DNA from: Carthagonibacter sp032251515
Lineage (GTDB): Bacteria > Gemmatimonadota > Gemmatimonadetes > Palauibacterales > Palauibacteraceae
Assembly: GCA_032251515.1 (NCBI GenBank)
Contig: JAVVDU010000002.1
Location: forward strand, 68,144-132,143
Direction of reading: 5' to 3'
DNA: 64,000 nt
In this document: piece by piece, positions 46,747 through 55,631 of the stretch
Layout: each line of letters begins with the position of its first letter
Position numbering within the stretch: position 1 is the stretch's first letter
Translations under genes and position numbers: made by a program
Notes under the pieces: generated by a model
The model's database searches: none
The model's input: only the letters and a program-made list of their open reading frames with translations
What the model was told of the DNA's origin: nothing

Positions 46747-46925
46747 GCTTCTCTCCCTCGGGCGTTCGCAGGGTCGGCGTCGAGCCGGAGGATGCGGTGG
46801 GTCCGCGAGTCTGTCCAGTCCCGCCGGGGGACGTTGCGCCCCCGGCTGCCGGGCGTCAGGTTGGCGGCGCCCGGCCGCCTTCCCCATCTGCGAGCGGCCC
46901 AGGAACCCGTCTGGAGGAGCACGCG

Positions 46926-48128
46926 ATGTCGCGCACGCAGGAGTTCATTCGCGAGGTCGACCGCTGGAGCGCGCGGAACTACGGACCCCTTCCCGTCGTC
47001 CTCGAGCGGGGCGAAGGCGTGTGGGTCTGGGACGTCGAGGGGAGGCGGTACCTCGACATGCTGGCGGCCTATTCGGCCGTGAACCAGGGGCACCGCCACC
47101 CGCGGATCGTCGGAGCCCTGCGCGACCAGGCGGAGCGGCTCACCCTGACCTCGCGCGCTTTCCACAACGACCGCATGGGCCCGTTCCTCCACGCGCTGTG
47201 CGAGGCGACGGGCTTCGACCGCGCGCTGCCCATGAACACGGGCGCCGAGGCGGTCGAGACCGCGATCAAGGCGGCGCGCAAGTGGGGCTACGAAGTGAAG
47301 GGAGTGCCTCGTGACCGGGCCGAGATCATCGTCTGCGCGAACAACTTCCACGGGCGCACCACGACGATCGTCGGGTTCTCCTCCGAGGAGCAGTACCGGG
47401 AGGGGTTCGGTCCCTTCCCCGCCGGATTCCGCGTCATTCCGTACGGGGACGCGCGCGCGCTCGAGGAGGCGATCACCCCGGAGACGGTGGCCTTCCTGGT
47501 CGAACCGATCCAGGGCGAGGGCGGTATCGTGGTGCCCCCGGACGGCTACCTCGCCTGCGTACACGAGATGTGCCGCGACCACGAGGTCCTGGTCCTGAAC
47601 GACGAGATCCAGACCGGGCTCGGGCGCACCGGCCGCCTGTTCTGCGGCGACTGGGACGGCACGCGCGGCGACATCCTCATCGTCGGCAAGGCGCTGGGCG
47701 GCGGCGTGTTTCCGGTCTCCGCGATCCTCGCGAACGACGACGTGATGGACGTATTCCACCCCGGGGACCACGGGTCCACGTTCGGCGGCAATCCGCTCGG
47801 GGCGGCGGTCGGCGAGGCCTCGCTGCAGGTGGTCCTGGAGGAGAAGCTGCCCGAGCGGTCCGCGGAGCTCGGAGCGTGGTTCCAGGAGGAGTTGCGCGGC
47901 CTCGCGTCCCCGCACGTCTCCGAGGTGCGGGGACGGGGGCTGATGATCGGGATCGTGATCCGCGACGAGTCCGGCCCGGCCCGGCCGTTCTGCGAGGCGC
48001 TGATGCGGAACGGCATCCTGTGCAACGACACGCACCACCAGGTGATCCGGGTCGCCCCGCCCCTCGTGGTCACGCGGGATGTGCTCCAGGATGCGCTGGC
48101 CGTGTTCCGGGAGGTCCTGCTGGGCTGA
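46926..48128 (+). CDS. rocD: Ornithine aminotransferase (class III)
   Basis: Transfers the delta-amino group of ornithine to 2-oxoglutarate, making glutamate semialdehyde for proline or glutamate synthesis; 400 residues. LDMLAAYSAVNQGHRHPRIV near 40, MNTGAEAVETAIKAARKWGY near 100, and NNFHGRTTTIVGFS near 140 are present. The PLP-lysine loop is ILIVGKALGGGVFPVSAIL near 255, and GDHGSTFGGNPLGAAVG near 280 is typical of RocD. ATG at 46926 has GGAGGAG upstream. It stands alone; arginase or a proline gene is not adjacent. Confidence 0.95.
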   Translation: MSRTQEFIREVDRWSARNYGPLPVVLERGEGVWVWDVEGRRYLDMLAAYSAVNQGHRHPRIVGALRDQAERLTLTSRAFHNDRMGPFLHALCEATGFDRALPMNTGAEAVETAIKAARKWGYEVKGVPRDRAEIIVCANNFHGRTTTIVGFSSEEQYREGFGPFPAGFRVIPYGDARALEEAITPETVAFLVEPIQGEGGIVVPPDGYLACVHEMCRDHEVLVLNDEIQTGLGRTGRLFCGDWDGTRGDILIVGKALGGGVFPVSAILANDDVMDVFHPGDHGSTFGGNPLGAAVGEASLQVVLEEKLPERSAELGAWFQEELRGLASPHVSEVRGRGLMIGIVIRDESGPARPFCEALMRNGILCNDTHHQVIRVAPPLVVTRDVLQDALAVFREVLLG

Positions 48129-48183
48129 GCCGGACCCCCGTCACCCCGTCGGGCCGGCCCTGCCCTCTCGAATCAGGCCGGGA

Positions 48184-48771
48184 TCATCCGGACGGGTCGG
48201 CCCGCCATGCCCGCTCGATGCGCACCGGCTCGACGGGGACGTCGGCCATGCCGCCGGCCGTCGTCGTGGGCGCCGACGCGATGGCGTCCACCACGTCCAT
48301 GCCCTCGATCACCCGGCCGAACACGGCATAGCCCCACGTGGCTCCCGGCCGGCCCCCGTGATCGAGCGCGGGATTGTCGACGAGGTTCACGAAGAACTGC
48401 GAGGTCGCCGTGTGCGCGGCCGGCAGGCGGGCCATCGACAGGGTCCCCCGGAGATTCCGCAGCCCGTTGTCCGACTCGTTGGTAATCGGGTCGCGGGTTT
48501 CCTTCTGCTCCATGTCCGCCGTGAAGCCGCCGCCCTGGATCACGAAGCCGGGGACGATCCGGTGAAACACCGTGCCGTCGTAGAACCCGGAATCGACGTA
48601 GGCGAGGAAGTTCTCGACCGTGATCGGAGCCTCCTCCGGATACAGCTCGATGCGGAGGGTCCCCTCCGTCGTCTCCATCATCACCACGGGCCCCTCCGTC
48701 GTCTGGCCGGAATCGCCGCAGGCCGCCGCCAGGCTCAGCACGGCCGCCGCCAGGAATCTCGTCGCGCGCAC
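48184..48771 (-). CDS. Exported cyclophilin-type peptidyl-prolyl isomerase
   Basis: A 195-residue protein with an N-terminal export signal (RFLAAAVLSLAAACGDSG) that may be a lipoprotein signal, though the lipobox AAAC is weak. The cyclophilin domain has TTEGTLRIELYPEEAPITVENF near 35, the catalytic FHRIVPGFVIQGG near 70, LSMARLPAAHTATSQFFVNL near 110 and a WGYAVFGRVIEGMDVV strand near 145. It should speed proline isomerisation of proteins in the periplasm. It converges on rocD and lies 65 bases upstream of the acyltransferase stop on the same strand. Confidence 0.93.
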   Translation of the reverse strand: MRATRFLAAAVLSLAAACGDSGQTTEGPVVMMETTEGTLRIELYPEEAPITVENFLAYVDSGFYDGTVFHRIVPGFVIQGGGFTADMEQKETRDPITNESDNGLRNLRGTLSMARLPAAHTATSQFFVNLVDNPALDHGGRPGATWGYAVFGRVIEGMDVVDAIASAPTTTAGGMADVPVEPVRIERAWRADPSG

Positions 48772-48836
48772 GTTCGCTCCCCTTCGTGTCTGCTTCGTGT
48801 CCGAGTGCAGGCCCGGCGCGAGTCGCCGGGCAGCGA

Positions 48837-49634
48837 TCAGGATGCCGGCTCGTCGAACTGCTCCCGGTACGCCGCCTCCTCCCAGGGAGGGCAGTTCCGG
48901 CCGACCTCGCCGGCCCGGTACCGTCGGATCCAGTCGAACTGGTAGCGCAGCACGGCCATCACGCGGTTGACGATCGCCTGCGCCGCCTCCTTCGAGCGCT
49001 CGTCGCCGACCAGGTCACCGTACTCCACCGGCCGACCGTACACGATGGTCACCCGCTTGAACAGGTGCGGCCCGGCGGCGCCGATCGGCAGCACGTCACG
49101 CATGCCCTCGATGGCCACCGGGACGATGCACGGCCGGTTGGCCAGCGCCACGAGACCCGCGCCGGGCCGGCCGCGGCCCACCTTGCCGGAGCGGCTCCGC
49201 GTCCCCTCCGGGAACAGGATCATCGTGCCGCCCTTCAGGGCCCGGATCATCCGGTACAGGGCCCGCGTGTCGCGCCGACCCGGGGCCACGGGGATGCATT
49301 TCCACTGGTCGGACCACCAGGCCTGATAGGGATTCTTGTAGAAATTCTCCTCGGCCGCCGGGTTCCAGGGGATCAGCCACGGGCGGAAGAACGACGGTCC
49401 GTAGAACGCCCCGAACCCGATGAGGAAGCTGTCGATGAGCGACTGGTGGTTGGCGAGCAGCAGCGTGTTGCGGGACCGCGGCACGTTCCGGCGACCGATG
49501 ATCTCGGTCCGGTTCAGGCCGAAGAACAGCACCGCTCCGAGCGTCGCCGTCACGTTGGAGAGGACCCACCGCGTGAACGGCCAGGTGGCGTTGAACAGCC
49601 GGCCCCGGTGCTCGGCCCTGTATCGCTCGCTCAC
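48837..49634 (-). CDS. 1-acylglycerol-3-phosphate acyltransferase family protein (PlsC-like)
   Basis: A 265-residue membrane-associated acyltransferase. The N-terminal helix VLSNVTATLGAVLFFGL anchors it. The catalytic HX4D motif is in LLANHQSLIDSFLIG near residue 64, and the phosphate-binding block is MILFPEGTRSRSGK near 148. It is of the type with an extra insertion between these motifs (NPYQAWWSDQWKCIPV). Start is GTG at 49634 with GGGAGAC upstream. The region before it is shared with the divergent acnA. Exact acyl acceptor unknown; a second family member is at 61009. Confidence 0.9.
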   Translation of the reverse strand: MSERYRAEHRGRLFNATWPFTRWVLSNVTATLGAVLFFGLNRTEIIGRRNVPRSRNTLLLANHQSLIDSFLIGFGAFYGPSFFRPWLIPWNPAAEENFYKNPYQAWWSDQWKCIPVAPGRRDTRALYRMIRALKGGTMILFPEGTRSRSGKVGRGRPGAGLVALANRPCIVPVAIEGMRDVLPIGAAGPHLFKRVTIVYGRPVEYGDLVGDERSKEAAQAIVNRVMAVLRYQFDWIRRYRAGEVGRNCPPWEEAAYREQFDEPAS

Positions 49635-49679
49635 GGTCTCCCTTCCGCCATCGTACGGGGTTCCGGCCGCGCTTGGGCC

Positions 49680-49752
49680 GGCAATATGCCCGCACCGGGG
49701 GCCGCGCGGCCAGCGCGCCCTCGACGCGTGCTTCCCCGCCCCGCATATTGCC
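49680..49752. repeat. Widely spaced 10-bp inverted repeat in the acyltransferase/acnA divergent region
   Basis: GGCAATATGC (49680-49689) and GCATATTGCC (49743-49752) are exact reverse complements, with centres exactly 63 bp apart, about six helical turns. The left copy is also nearly palindromic by itself. The right copy contains the probable -10 of acnA; the left copy would hold a -10 for the opposite gene. It could be a pair of operator sites or two similar divergent promoters. Confidence 0.45.
49721..49749 (+). promoter_or_regulatory. Candidate promoter of acnA
   Basis: TCGACG (49721-49726) and CATATT (49744-49749), each matching the consensus at four of six positions, are separated by the ideal 17 bases. 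Transcription would begin about 105 bases before the acnA ATG, leaving a long GC-rich leader. Confidence 0.45.
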
Positions 49753-49859
49753 ACCCGCGTGCGGCGCCGGCCGCGGCCGACCGCCCGGCCGCCGCGCGTC
49801 CGGGGGCCCGGAGCGTCCGGGCCGTCCTCCCCGGCCGATGCGATGATGAAAGGACCGAC

Positions 49860-52643
49860 ATGACCCAGACGCGAACCGCCTCCCAGGACTCCTTCGGCGC
49901 CCGGCGATCCCTTTCTCTCCCGGACGGTTCGACCGTCGACGTCTTCGACCCCGGGGTGCTGGCCCGCGATGGGATCGGCCGCGTCGAACGCCTCCCCTTC
50001 TCGATCCGCGTCCTCCTGGAGAACCTGCTCCGCCACGAGGACGGCACGTCGGTGACCCGGGACGACATCGCGGCCCTCGCGGCCTGGGACCCGTCCGGGG
50101 AGCGCGAGATCGCCTTCCGGCCGGCGCGCGTGATCCTGCAGGACTTCACGGGTGTGCCGGCGGTGGTGGATCTCGCCGCGATGCGCGACGCCATGGAGGA
50201 ACTGGGCGGCGATCCGGCCCGGATCAACCCCCTGATGCCCTCCGAGCTCGTGATCGACCACTCCGTGCAGGTCGACTCGTTCGGCAAGCTCGCTTCGCTG
50301 CTCATCAACGCCGAGAAGGAGTTCGAGCGTAACGGCGAGCGCTACGAGTTCCTCCGCTGGGGGCAGGAGGCGTTCGAGAACTTCCGCGTCGTGCCGCCGA
50401 GCACGGGGATCGTCCACCAGGTGAACCTCGAGTACCTGGCGCGCGTCGTGTTCGCCGCGGACGCGGAGGATGGGCGGATCGCCTATCCCGACACGCTCGT
50501 GGGCACCGACAGTCACACGACGATGATCAACGGGCTCGGAGTCCTGGGCTGGGGCGTGGGCGGCATCGAGGCCGAGGCGGCGATGCTCGGGCAGCCGGTC
50601 AGCTTCCTCGTGCCCGAGGTCGTCGGGTTCCGGCTGCGCGGCCGCCTGCCCGAGGGCGCCACGGCGACCGATCTCGTCCTCAGGGTGACCGAGATGCTGC
50701 GCCGGAAGGGCGTGGTCGGGAAGTTCGTGGAGTTCTTCGGAGAGGGCCTCCCCGCCCTCTCCCTGGCGGACCGGGCCACGATCGGAAACATGTCGCCCGA
50801 GTTCGGCTCGACCTGCGCCATCTTCCCCATCGACGCCGAGACGCTCGCGTATCTCCGGTTCACCGGACGCCCCGAGTCGCAGGTGGCGCTCGTGGAGGCG
50901 TACGCGAAGGAGACCGGTCTCTTCCACGAACCCGGCTCGCCGGAAGCGGAGTACTCCGACACCCTGACGCTCGACCTGTCGACCGTCGAGCCCAGCCTCG
51001 CGGGCCCGAAACTGCCCCAGCAGCGGATCCGGCTCTCCGATGCCGGCACTTCCTTCGGCTGCTGGCTGACGGAGTTGCGGCAGGGAGGCGGGGCCGGTAA
51101 CGGCGCGACGGGCCGCTGGGCGTCGGAAGGCGGAGGGGGCACCGCCGTGGCGAGCGCCCCGACCCTCCGATCGGCCCGGGTGACCTGGGAGACGCTGGAC
51201 GGAGACGCCATCGATTTCGAGCTGCGTGACGGCGCCGTGGTGATCGCCGCGATCACGAGCTGCACGAACACCTCGAACCCGAGCGTCATGGTCGCGGCGG
51301 GCCTGCTGGCCAGGAAGGCGGCGCAGCGCGGCCTCGAGCGCAAGCCGTGGGTGAAGACGAGCCTCGCCCCCGGGTCGAAGGTCGTCACCGAGTACCTGAG
51401 GGACGCGGAGCTTCTCCCGTGGCTCGAGCGTCTCGGATTCAACGTGGTCGGATACGGCTGCACGACGTGCATCGGCAACAGCGGCCCCCTGCCCGATCCC
51501 ATCGCGAAGGCGATCCGGGCGAGCGACCTCGCCGTGTGCTCGGTGCTCTCCGGAAACCGGAACTTCGAGGGCCGGATCAACCCCGACACGCGGGCGAACT
51601 ATCTCGCCTCACCGCCCCTCGTCGTCGCCTACGCGCTGGCCGGACGGATGGACATCGACCTGACCTCGGAGCCGCTCGGCACCGACGCCGACGGGAACGA
51701 AGTGATGCTCGCCGACATCTGGCCGACCCAGGAGGAGGTCCGCGAGACGATCCGCTCGGCCGTCCGCACGGAGCACTTCGAGGAGCAATACGCCGACGTG
51801 TTCCGGGGCGACGAACAATGGCGGAACCTCCCCGTGCCGGAGGGCAAGCTCTACGCCTGGTCCGACGACTCGACCTACGTGCGCCGCCCGCCGTTCTTCG
51901 CGGGCATGTCCCCCGACCCCGAGGCCCCGCGCGACATCCGGGGCGCCCGCGTCCTGGTGTTCGTCGAGGACTCCGTCACGACCGACCACATCTCGCCGGC
52001 GGGCGCCATCGCGGCGGATTCGCCGGCGGGCCACTACCTGCAGGAGCACGGCATCGGACCGGCGGAGTTCAACTCCTACGGCTCGCGGCGAGGCAACCAC
52101 GAGGTCATGATGCGCGGTACGTTCGCCAACGTCCGCCTGCGCAACCTGCTCGTCGCCGGCGTGGAGGGCGGGTTCACGCGCCACGTTCCGAGCGGCGAGC
52201 AGATGTCGATCTACGACGCCGCGATGCGGTACGCCGACGAGGACGTCCCGCTCATCGTCCTCGCCGGACGCGAGTACGGCACCGGAAGCTCCCGCGACTG
52301 GGCGGCGAAGGGACCGGCCCTGCTCGGCATCCGGGCGGTGATCGCGGCAGGCTACGAGCGGATCCACCGCAGCAACCTGATCGGGATGGGCATCCTGCCC
52401 CTTCAGTTCGCCGAGGGCGAGGACGCTTCGTCGCTCGGACTCGACGGTACCGAGACCTTCGACGTGGAAGGCATCTCCGAGGGTCTGCGGCCTGGAGGAA
52501 CGGTGGAGGTGCGAGCCACTTCCGCGGACGGCGGGAAGACCCGTGTCGAGGCGCGGGTGCGCCTCGACACGGACGTCGAGCTCGAGTACTACCGGAACGG
52601 CGGCATCCTCAAGACCGTCCTCCGGCAGATGCTGCGGGCGTGA
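49860..52643 (+). CDS. acnA: Aconitate hydratase A
   Basis: Isomerises citrate to isocitrate with a [4Fe-4S] cluster; 927 residues, AcnA/IRP type. VILQDFTGVPAVVDLAAMR near 98, the swivel and substrate segments GTDSHTTMINGLGVLGWGVGG near 220, and the cluster cysteine in ITSCTNTSNPSVM near 468 are present. A GYGCTTCIGNSGPL pair follows near 535, and GREYGTGSSRDWAAKG lies near 800. An extra Gly-rich insert (GGGAGNGATG) sits before the second half. ATG at 49860 with AAAGGA upstream. Two hairpins follow the stop. Its neighbour is a peptidase, not a TCA gene. Confidence 0.97.
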   Translation: MTQTRTASQDSFGARRSLSLPDGSTVDVFDPGVLARDGIGRVERLPFSIRVLLENLLRHEDGTSVTRDDIAALAAWDPSGEREIAFRPARVILQDFTGVPAVVDLAAMRDAMEELGGDPARINPLMPSELVIDHSVQVDSFGKLASLLINAEKEFERNGERYEFLRWGQEAFENFRVVPPSTGIVHQVNLEYLARVVFAADAEDGRIAYPDTLVGTDSHTTMINGLGVLGWGVGGIEAEAAMLGQPVSFLVPEVVGFRLRGRLPEGATATDLVLRVTEMLRRKGVVGKFVEFFGEGLPALSLADRATIGNMSPEFGSTCAIFPIDAETLAYLRFTGRPESQVALVEAYAKETGLFHEPGSPEAEYSDTLTLDLSTVEPSLAGPKLPQQRIRLSDAGTSFGCWLTELRQGGGAGNGATGRWASEGGGGTAVASAPTLRSARVTWETLDGDAIDFELRDGAVVIAAITSCTNTSNPSVMVAAGLLARKAAQRGLERKPWVKTSLAPGSKVVTEYLRDAELLPWLERLGFNVVGYGCTTCIGNSGPLPDPIAKAIRASDLAVCSVLSGNRNFEGRINPDTRANYLASPPLVVAYALAGRMDIDLTSEPLGTDADGNEVMLADIWPTQEEVRETIRSAVRTEHFEEQYADVFRGDEQWRNLPVPEGKLYAWSDDSTYVRRPPFFAGMSPDPEAPRDIRGARVLVFVEDSVTTDHISPAGAIAADSPAGHYLQEHGIGPAEFNSYGSRRGNHEVMMRGTFANVRLRNLLVAGVEGGFTRHVPSGEQMSIYDAAMRYADEDVPLIVLAGREYGTGSSRDWAAKGPALLGIRAVIAAGYERIHRSNLIGMGILPLQFAEGEDASSLGLDGTETFDVEGISEGLRPGGTVEVRATSADGGKTRVEARVRLDTDVELEYYRNGGILKTVLRQMLRA

Positions 52644-52651
52644 GCCGGGCC

Positions 52652-52716
52652 GGTGCCGGGCCGCGCGGCCCGGCACCAGCTCGACGCGCGCACCCCGGCG
52701 GGCCGGGCGGCCCGCC
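52652..52716 (+). terminator. Two tandem GC hairpins after acnA
   Basis: The first is a perfect 26-base palindrome (52652-52677) without a loop; in practice an 11-base stem. The second has eight-base arms and a four-base loop (52697-52716). Neither has a T-run. Together they probably end the acnA transcript before the S46 peptidase gene, in the T-less style common in very GC-rich genomes. Confidence 0.5.
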
Positions 52717-52805
52717 ACGCAGGACCGGAAGCGCCCCGGCGCCTCCGGCGACGTTTCGGGATGCACCATGGACCGGTTGAACCGAACCCACGCACGGAGT
52801 CGAAG

Positions 52806-55031
52806 ATGGAACCCTCGCACGTGAAGCGCTGGATCGTTCTCGCGGCGGCCGCGTCACTGGCCGGCTGCGCGAGCTCCGGCACGCCGGCGCCGGAGAGCGC
52901 CATCGACCTGCCGGCCGCCGAGGCCCGGCCCCCGCAGGACCAGGCAGCGACAGGCCTGCTTGCCCCGCCCGCCGCGGCGGTGCGCGCGGCCGACCACGTC
53001 GAGCTCTCGGGCACCGAGATGGGCACGATGTGGACCTTCGAGAACCCGCCCCTCGAATACTGGGCGGAGACCTACGGCTTCCGTCCGTCCTCGGAGTGGC
53101 TCGACCACGTCCGTCTGTCCTCCGTCCGGTACGGCGGCGGCTGCTCGGCCTCGTTCGTGTCGGCCGACGGCCTCGTGATGACGAACCACCACTGCGCACG
53201 CGGCTGCGTGGACGCCGTGGCCGGCGAGGGCGAGGACTTCCTGATCGACGGGTTCTACGCCGGAAGTCGCGATGAAGAGCGCGTCTGCCCCGGACTGTTT
53301 CTCGACCAGCTCGTCGAGATCCGCGACATCACATCCGAAGTGCACGGGGCGGCGGAGCACGGCATGTCCGATGCCGAGGCGGCGGGCGCGCAGGAGACCC
53401 GCGGCGAGGAGCTCGCCGCTGCCTGCGAGACGGAGACCGGGCTGGAGTGCCAGGTCGTGAGCCTGTTCCACGGCGGGCAGTACAAGCTCTACGTGTATAA
53501 GCGCCACCAGCCCGTGAAGCTGGTCTTCGCGCCGGAGCTCCAGACGGGCTTCTTCGGCGGGGATCCCGACAACTTCACCTATCCGCGGTACGCGCTGGAC
53601 GTGAGCTTCGTGCGCGCTTACGAGGCGGACGGTTCGACACCGGCCACCCCCGGCCACCACTTCGGCTGGGACCCGGAAGGCGCCGAGGAGGACGAGCTCG
53701 TCTTCGTGTCCGGCAACCCGGGCTCCACGGCACGGCAGATCGCCGTCTCCCAGTTCATGTACGAGCGGGAGATCTGGCACCCGATGCTGCTCGATTTCTT
53801 CGACCAGCGCCTCGAGATCATGCACGGCATCGCGGCACGGGACCCGGAGCGTGGGCGCGCCATGCAGAATCAGATCTTCGGGTTCGAGAACACGCAGAAG
53901 CTGTTCCGGGGCGAGTTGAAGGGCCTGCGGGACACGCTGCTCGTGGCCAAGAAGATCCGCTGGGAGAACGAGTTCCGCTCCGCCGTGGAAGCGGACCCGG
54001 CCCTCGCGGCCGAGTACGGGGACGTGTGGAGCCGCCTCGCGCAGATCCAGGAGACGAAGGCGCGCATCGCGCCGAGCGTGTTCCTGAACAACACGAACTT
54101 CCTCGTGCCGTCCCAGCATCTGCAGCGCGCGGGCCTGCTCCTCCAGTACGTCGAGGAGATGGCCAGGCCCGAGGCGGAGCGAAGCCCGCAGTTCCAGGGC
54201 GAGAGCGCGGAGCGGATGCGCCAGGTGCTCGAGGCCCCTGCGCCGATCGCCGAGGACATGTCGGTCGGGATGCTGACCGGCCGCCTCGCGCTGGCCCGCA
54301 AGTGGCTCGACGAGGGACCGCTCCTCGCCGCGGTGGGAGCCGCCGAAACGCCCGAGGCCGCCGCACGGCGCCTCATCTCCAGTTCGCGGATCGGGGACGC
54401 CTCGTTCCGCACCGGGCTGCTGGAGGGCGGGCCGGCGGCCGTCGCCGCCTCTGCCGACCCGATGATCGCGCTCGCGCGTGACATGCGCGCCGCCCAGGAG
54501 GCCGTCCTCCCCGCCTGGCAGCAGGCCGACGCGAGCGAGTCCGTGCAGGCAGAGCGATTCGCGCAGGCCCTGTTCGCCGTGTACGGCACGGACCTGCCGC
54601 CCGACGCCACCTTCACGCTCCGCATCACCGATGGGATCGTGAAGCGCTATGCGTACAACGGCACGTTCGCGCCCGCCGCGACGTCGATCTTCGGGTTCTA
54701 CGCACGGGCCAGCGAGTTCGGGAACGAGATGCCGTGGACGATGCCCGACAGCTGGCGGCAGGCGAAGGACCGGATCGACATGAGCGTTCCGCTGAACTTC
54801 GTCACCACGAACGACATCACCGGCGGGAACAGCGGCAGCCCGGTGATCGACGCGGACGCCCGGGTCGTCGGCATCGCGTTCGATGGGAACATCGAGGCCT
54901 TTCCCAACGAGTTCCTGTTCGCGGCCGAGAACGGGCGCACGGTCGCCGTGCACTCCGCGGGAATCCTGGAGGCGCTGCGCTCCGTGTACGGCGCCACCGC
55001 CCTCGTGGAAGAGCTGACCGCGCAGGACTGA
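52806..55031 (+). CDS. S46 family dipeptidyl peptidase, probable lipoprotein
   Basis: A 741-residue serine peptidase that removes dipeptides from the N-terminus of peptides taken up by the cell. The signal ends with the lipobox LAGC near residue 21, so it is probably anchored in the periplasm, and a 60-residue Pro/Ala linker follows. The catalytic set is histidine in MTNHHCARG (H128 or H129), aspartate in ALDVSFVRAY (about D265) and serine in TGGNSGSPVID (about S676). The FDGN motif after the serine has glycine where acidic-specific DPP11 enzymes are reported to have arginine, pointing to a DPP7-like preference. ATG at 52806 has GGAG upstream. Confidence 0.94.
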   Translation: MEPSHVKRWIVLAAAASLAGCASSGTPAPESAIDLPAAEARPPQDQAATGLLAPPAAAVRAADHVELSGTEMGTMWTFENPPLEYWAETYGFRPSSEWLDHVRLSSVRYGGGCSASFVSADGLVMTNHHCARGCVDAVAGEGEDFLIDGFYAGSRDEERVCPGLFLDQLVEIRDITSEVHGAAEHGMSDAEAAGAQETRGEELAAACETETGLECQVVSLFHGGQYKLYVYKRHQPVKLVFAPELQTGFFGGDPDNFTYPRYALDVSFVRAYEADGSTPATPGHHFGWDPEGAEEDELVFVSGNPGSTARQIAVSQFMYEREIWHPMLLDFFDQRLEIMHGIAARDPERGRAMQNQIFGFENTQKLFRGELKGLRDTLLVAKKIRWENEFRSAVEADPALAAEYGDVWSRLAQIQETKARIAPSVFLNNTNFLVPSQHLQRAGLLLQYVEEMARPEAERSPQFQGESAERMRQVLEAPAPIAEDMSVGMLTGRLALARKWLDEGPLLAAVGAAETPEAAARRLISSSRIGDASFRTGLLEGGPAAVAASADPMIALARDMRAAQEAVLPAWQQADASESVQAERFAQALFAVYGTDLPPDATFTLRITDGIVKRYAYNGTFAPAATSIFGFYARASEFGNEMPWTMPDSWRQAKDRIDMSVPLNFVTTNDITGGNSGSPVIDADARVVGIAFDGNIEAFPNEFLFAAENGRTVAVHSAGILEALRSVYGATALVEELTAQD

Positions 55032-55206
55032 CGGCAGCCCGAGGCGCGGGGGACGGGGCGGCCGCGGCCGTCCCGCCCCCCGGGTCGCCGCTCCGGCCCG
55101 GCGCGTGACCTTGCGCGAGCCGGGATCCCGCTTCATTCCTTGTGCCGGATTCTCGCCGGGAGAGCCGTCTCCCGGTCGCCCCGAGCCCGCGACGCGGAGG
55201 AGTGCG

Positions 55207-55431
55207 GTGTCCGAGACGAGCCCCGGATTCGGCCGGATCTTTCTCGTCCTGCTGGCGTTTCTCGTCGCGGGAACGCCCCTCGCCTACCTGGCGTGGGACA
55301 ACCTCAGCGACCTCGTCGCCGGCCACGGGACGTTCGGCGGGACCCTGATCTCCCTCGCCGCCCTGGCCCTGTTCCTGGTCCTCGTCACGGTGCTCAAGGG
55401 CTGGATCGACCGGCTCGAGAGCGACCGCTGA
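55207..55431 (+). CDS. 74-residue two-helix membrane protein beside the oxidase genes
   Basis: Two predicted membrane helices (FGRIFLVLLAFLVAGTPLAYL and FGGTLISLAALALFLVLVTVL) joined by an Asp/Gly loop, with a short Lys/Arg/Glu tail ending DRLESDR. The start is GTG at 55207, with GGAGGAG at the right distance. It is 34 bases before the CoxIIa-like gene and in the same direction, so it may be an accessory or assembly protein for the ba3-type oxidase. No family recognised. Confidence 0.75.
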   Translation: MSETSPGFGRIFLVLLAFLVAGTPLAYLAWDNLSDLVAGHGTFGGTLISLAALALFLVLVTVLKGWIDRLESDR

Positions 55432-55465
55432 GCGGAGCACCCAACCGCACCCCGGAGGAGTTCTG

Positions 55466-55627
55466 GTGAGCGAATCGACGCAGGCGCCCGATCCCGGGCG
55501 GGCCGACGGCGAGGGAGAGGGCGAAGAGCACGAACATCCGCTCGGGACCCTCTTCCTCCTGATGATCTTCCTCATGGTCCTCGCGGGCATGTGGGGAGCC
55601 CTCTACCTGACGCTGCTCGGCAGGTGA
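55466..55627 (+). CDS. 53-residue single-helix protein, cytochrome ba3 subunit IIa-like
   Basis: A short gene with GGAGGAG before GTG at 55466. The product has an acidic N-terminal half (GRADGEGEGEEHEHPLG) and one helix (TLFLLMIFLMVLAGMWGALYL) ending in LLGR. The Thermus ba3 oxidase has a one-helix subunit IIa with a similar aromatic end, and such genes usually lie just before subunit II, as here. It is four bases from coxB, so it is very probably translated with it. The assignment rests mainly on context and shape. Confidence 0.75.
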   Translation: MSESTQAPDPGRADGEGEGEEHEHPLGTLFLLMIFLMVLAGMWGALYLTLLGR

Positions 55628-55631
55628 CGCG

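Noticed and set aside
48786..49859. In-frame upstream extension of acnA by 358 codons
   Set aside because: It is antisense to the acyltransferase and lacks any aconitase similarity; the ATG at 49860 has its own ribosome site and gives normal length.
55051..55073. GGACGG/CCGTCC hairpin after the S46 peptidase gene
   Set aside because: Several competing pairings in a G/C run, no T-tract and only six-base arms; too weak to list as a terminator.
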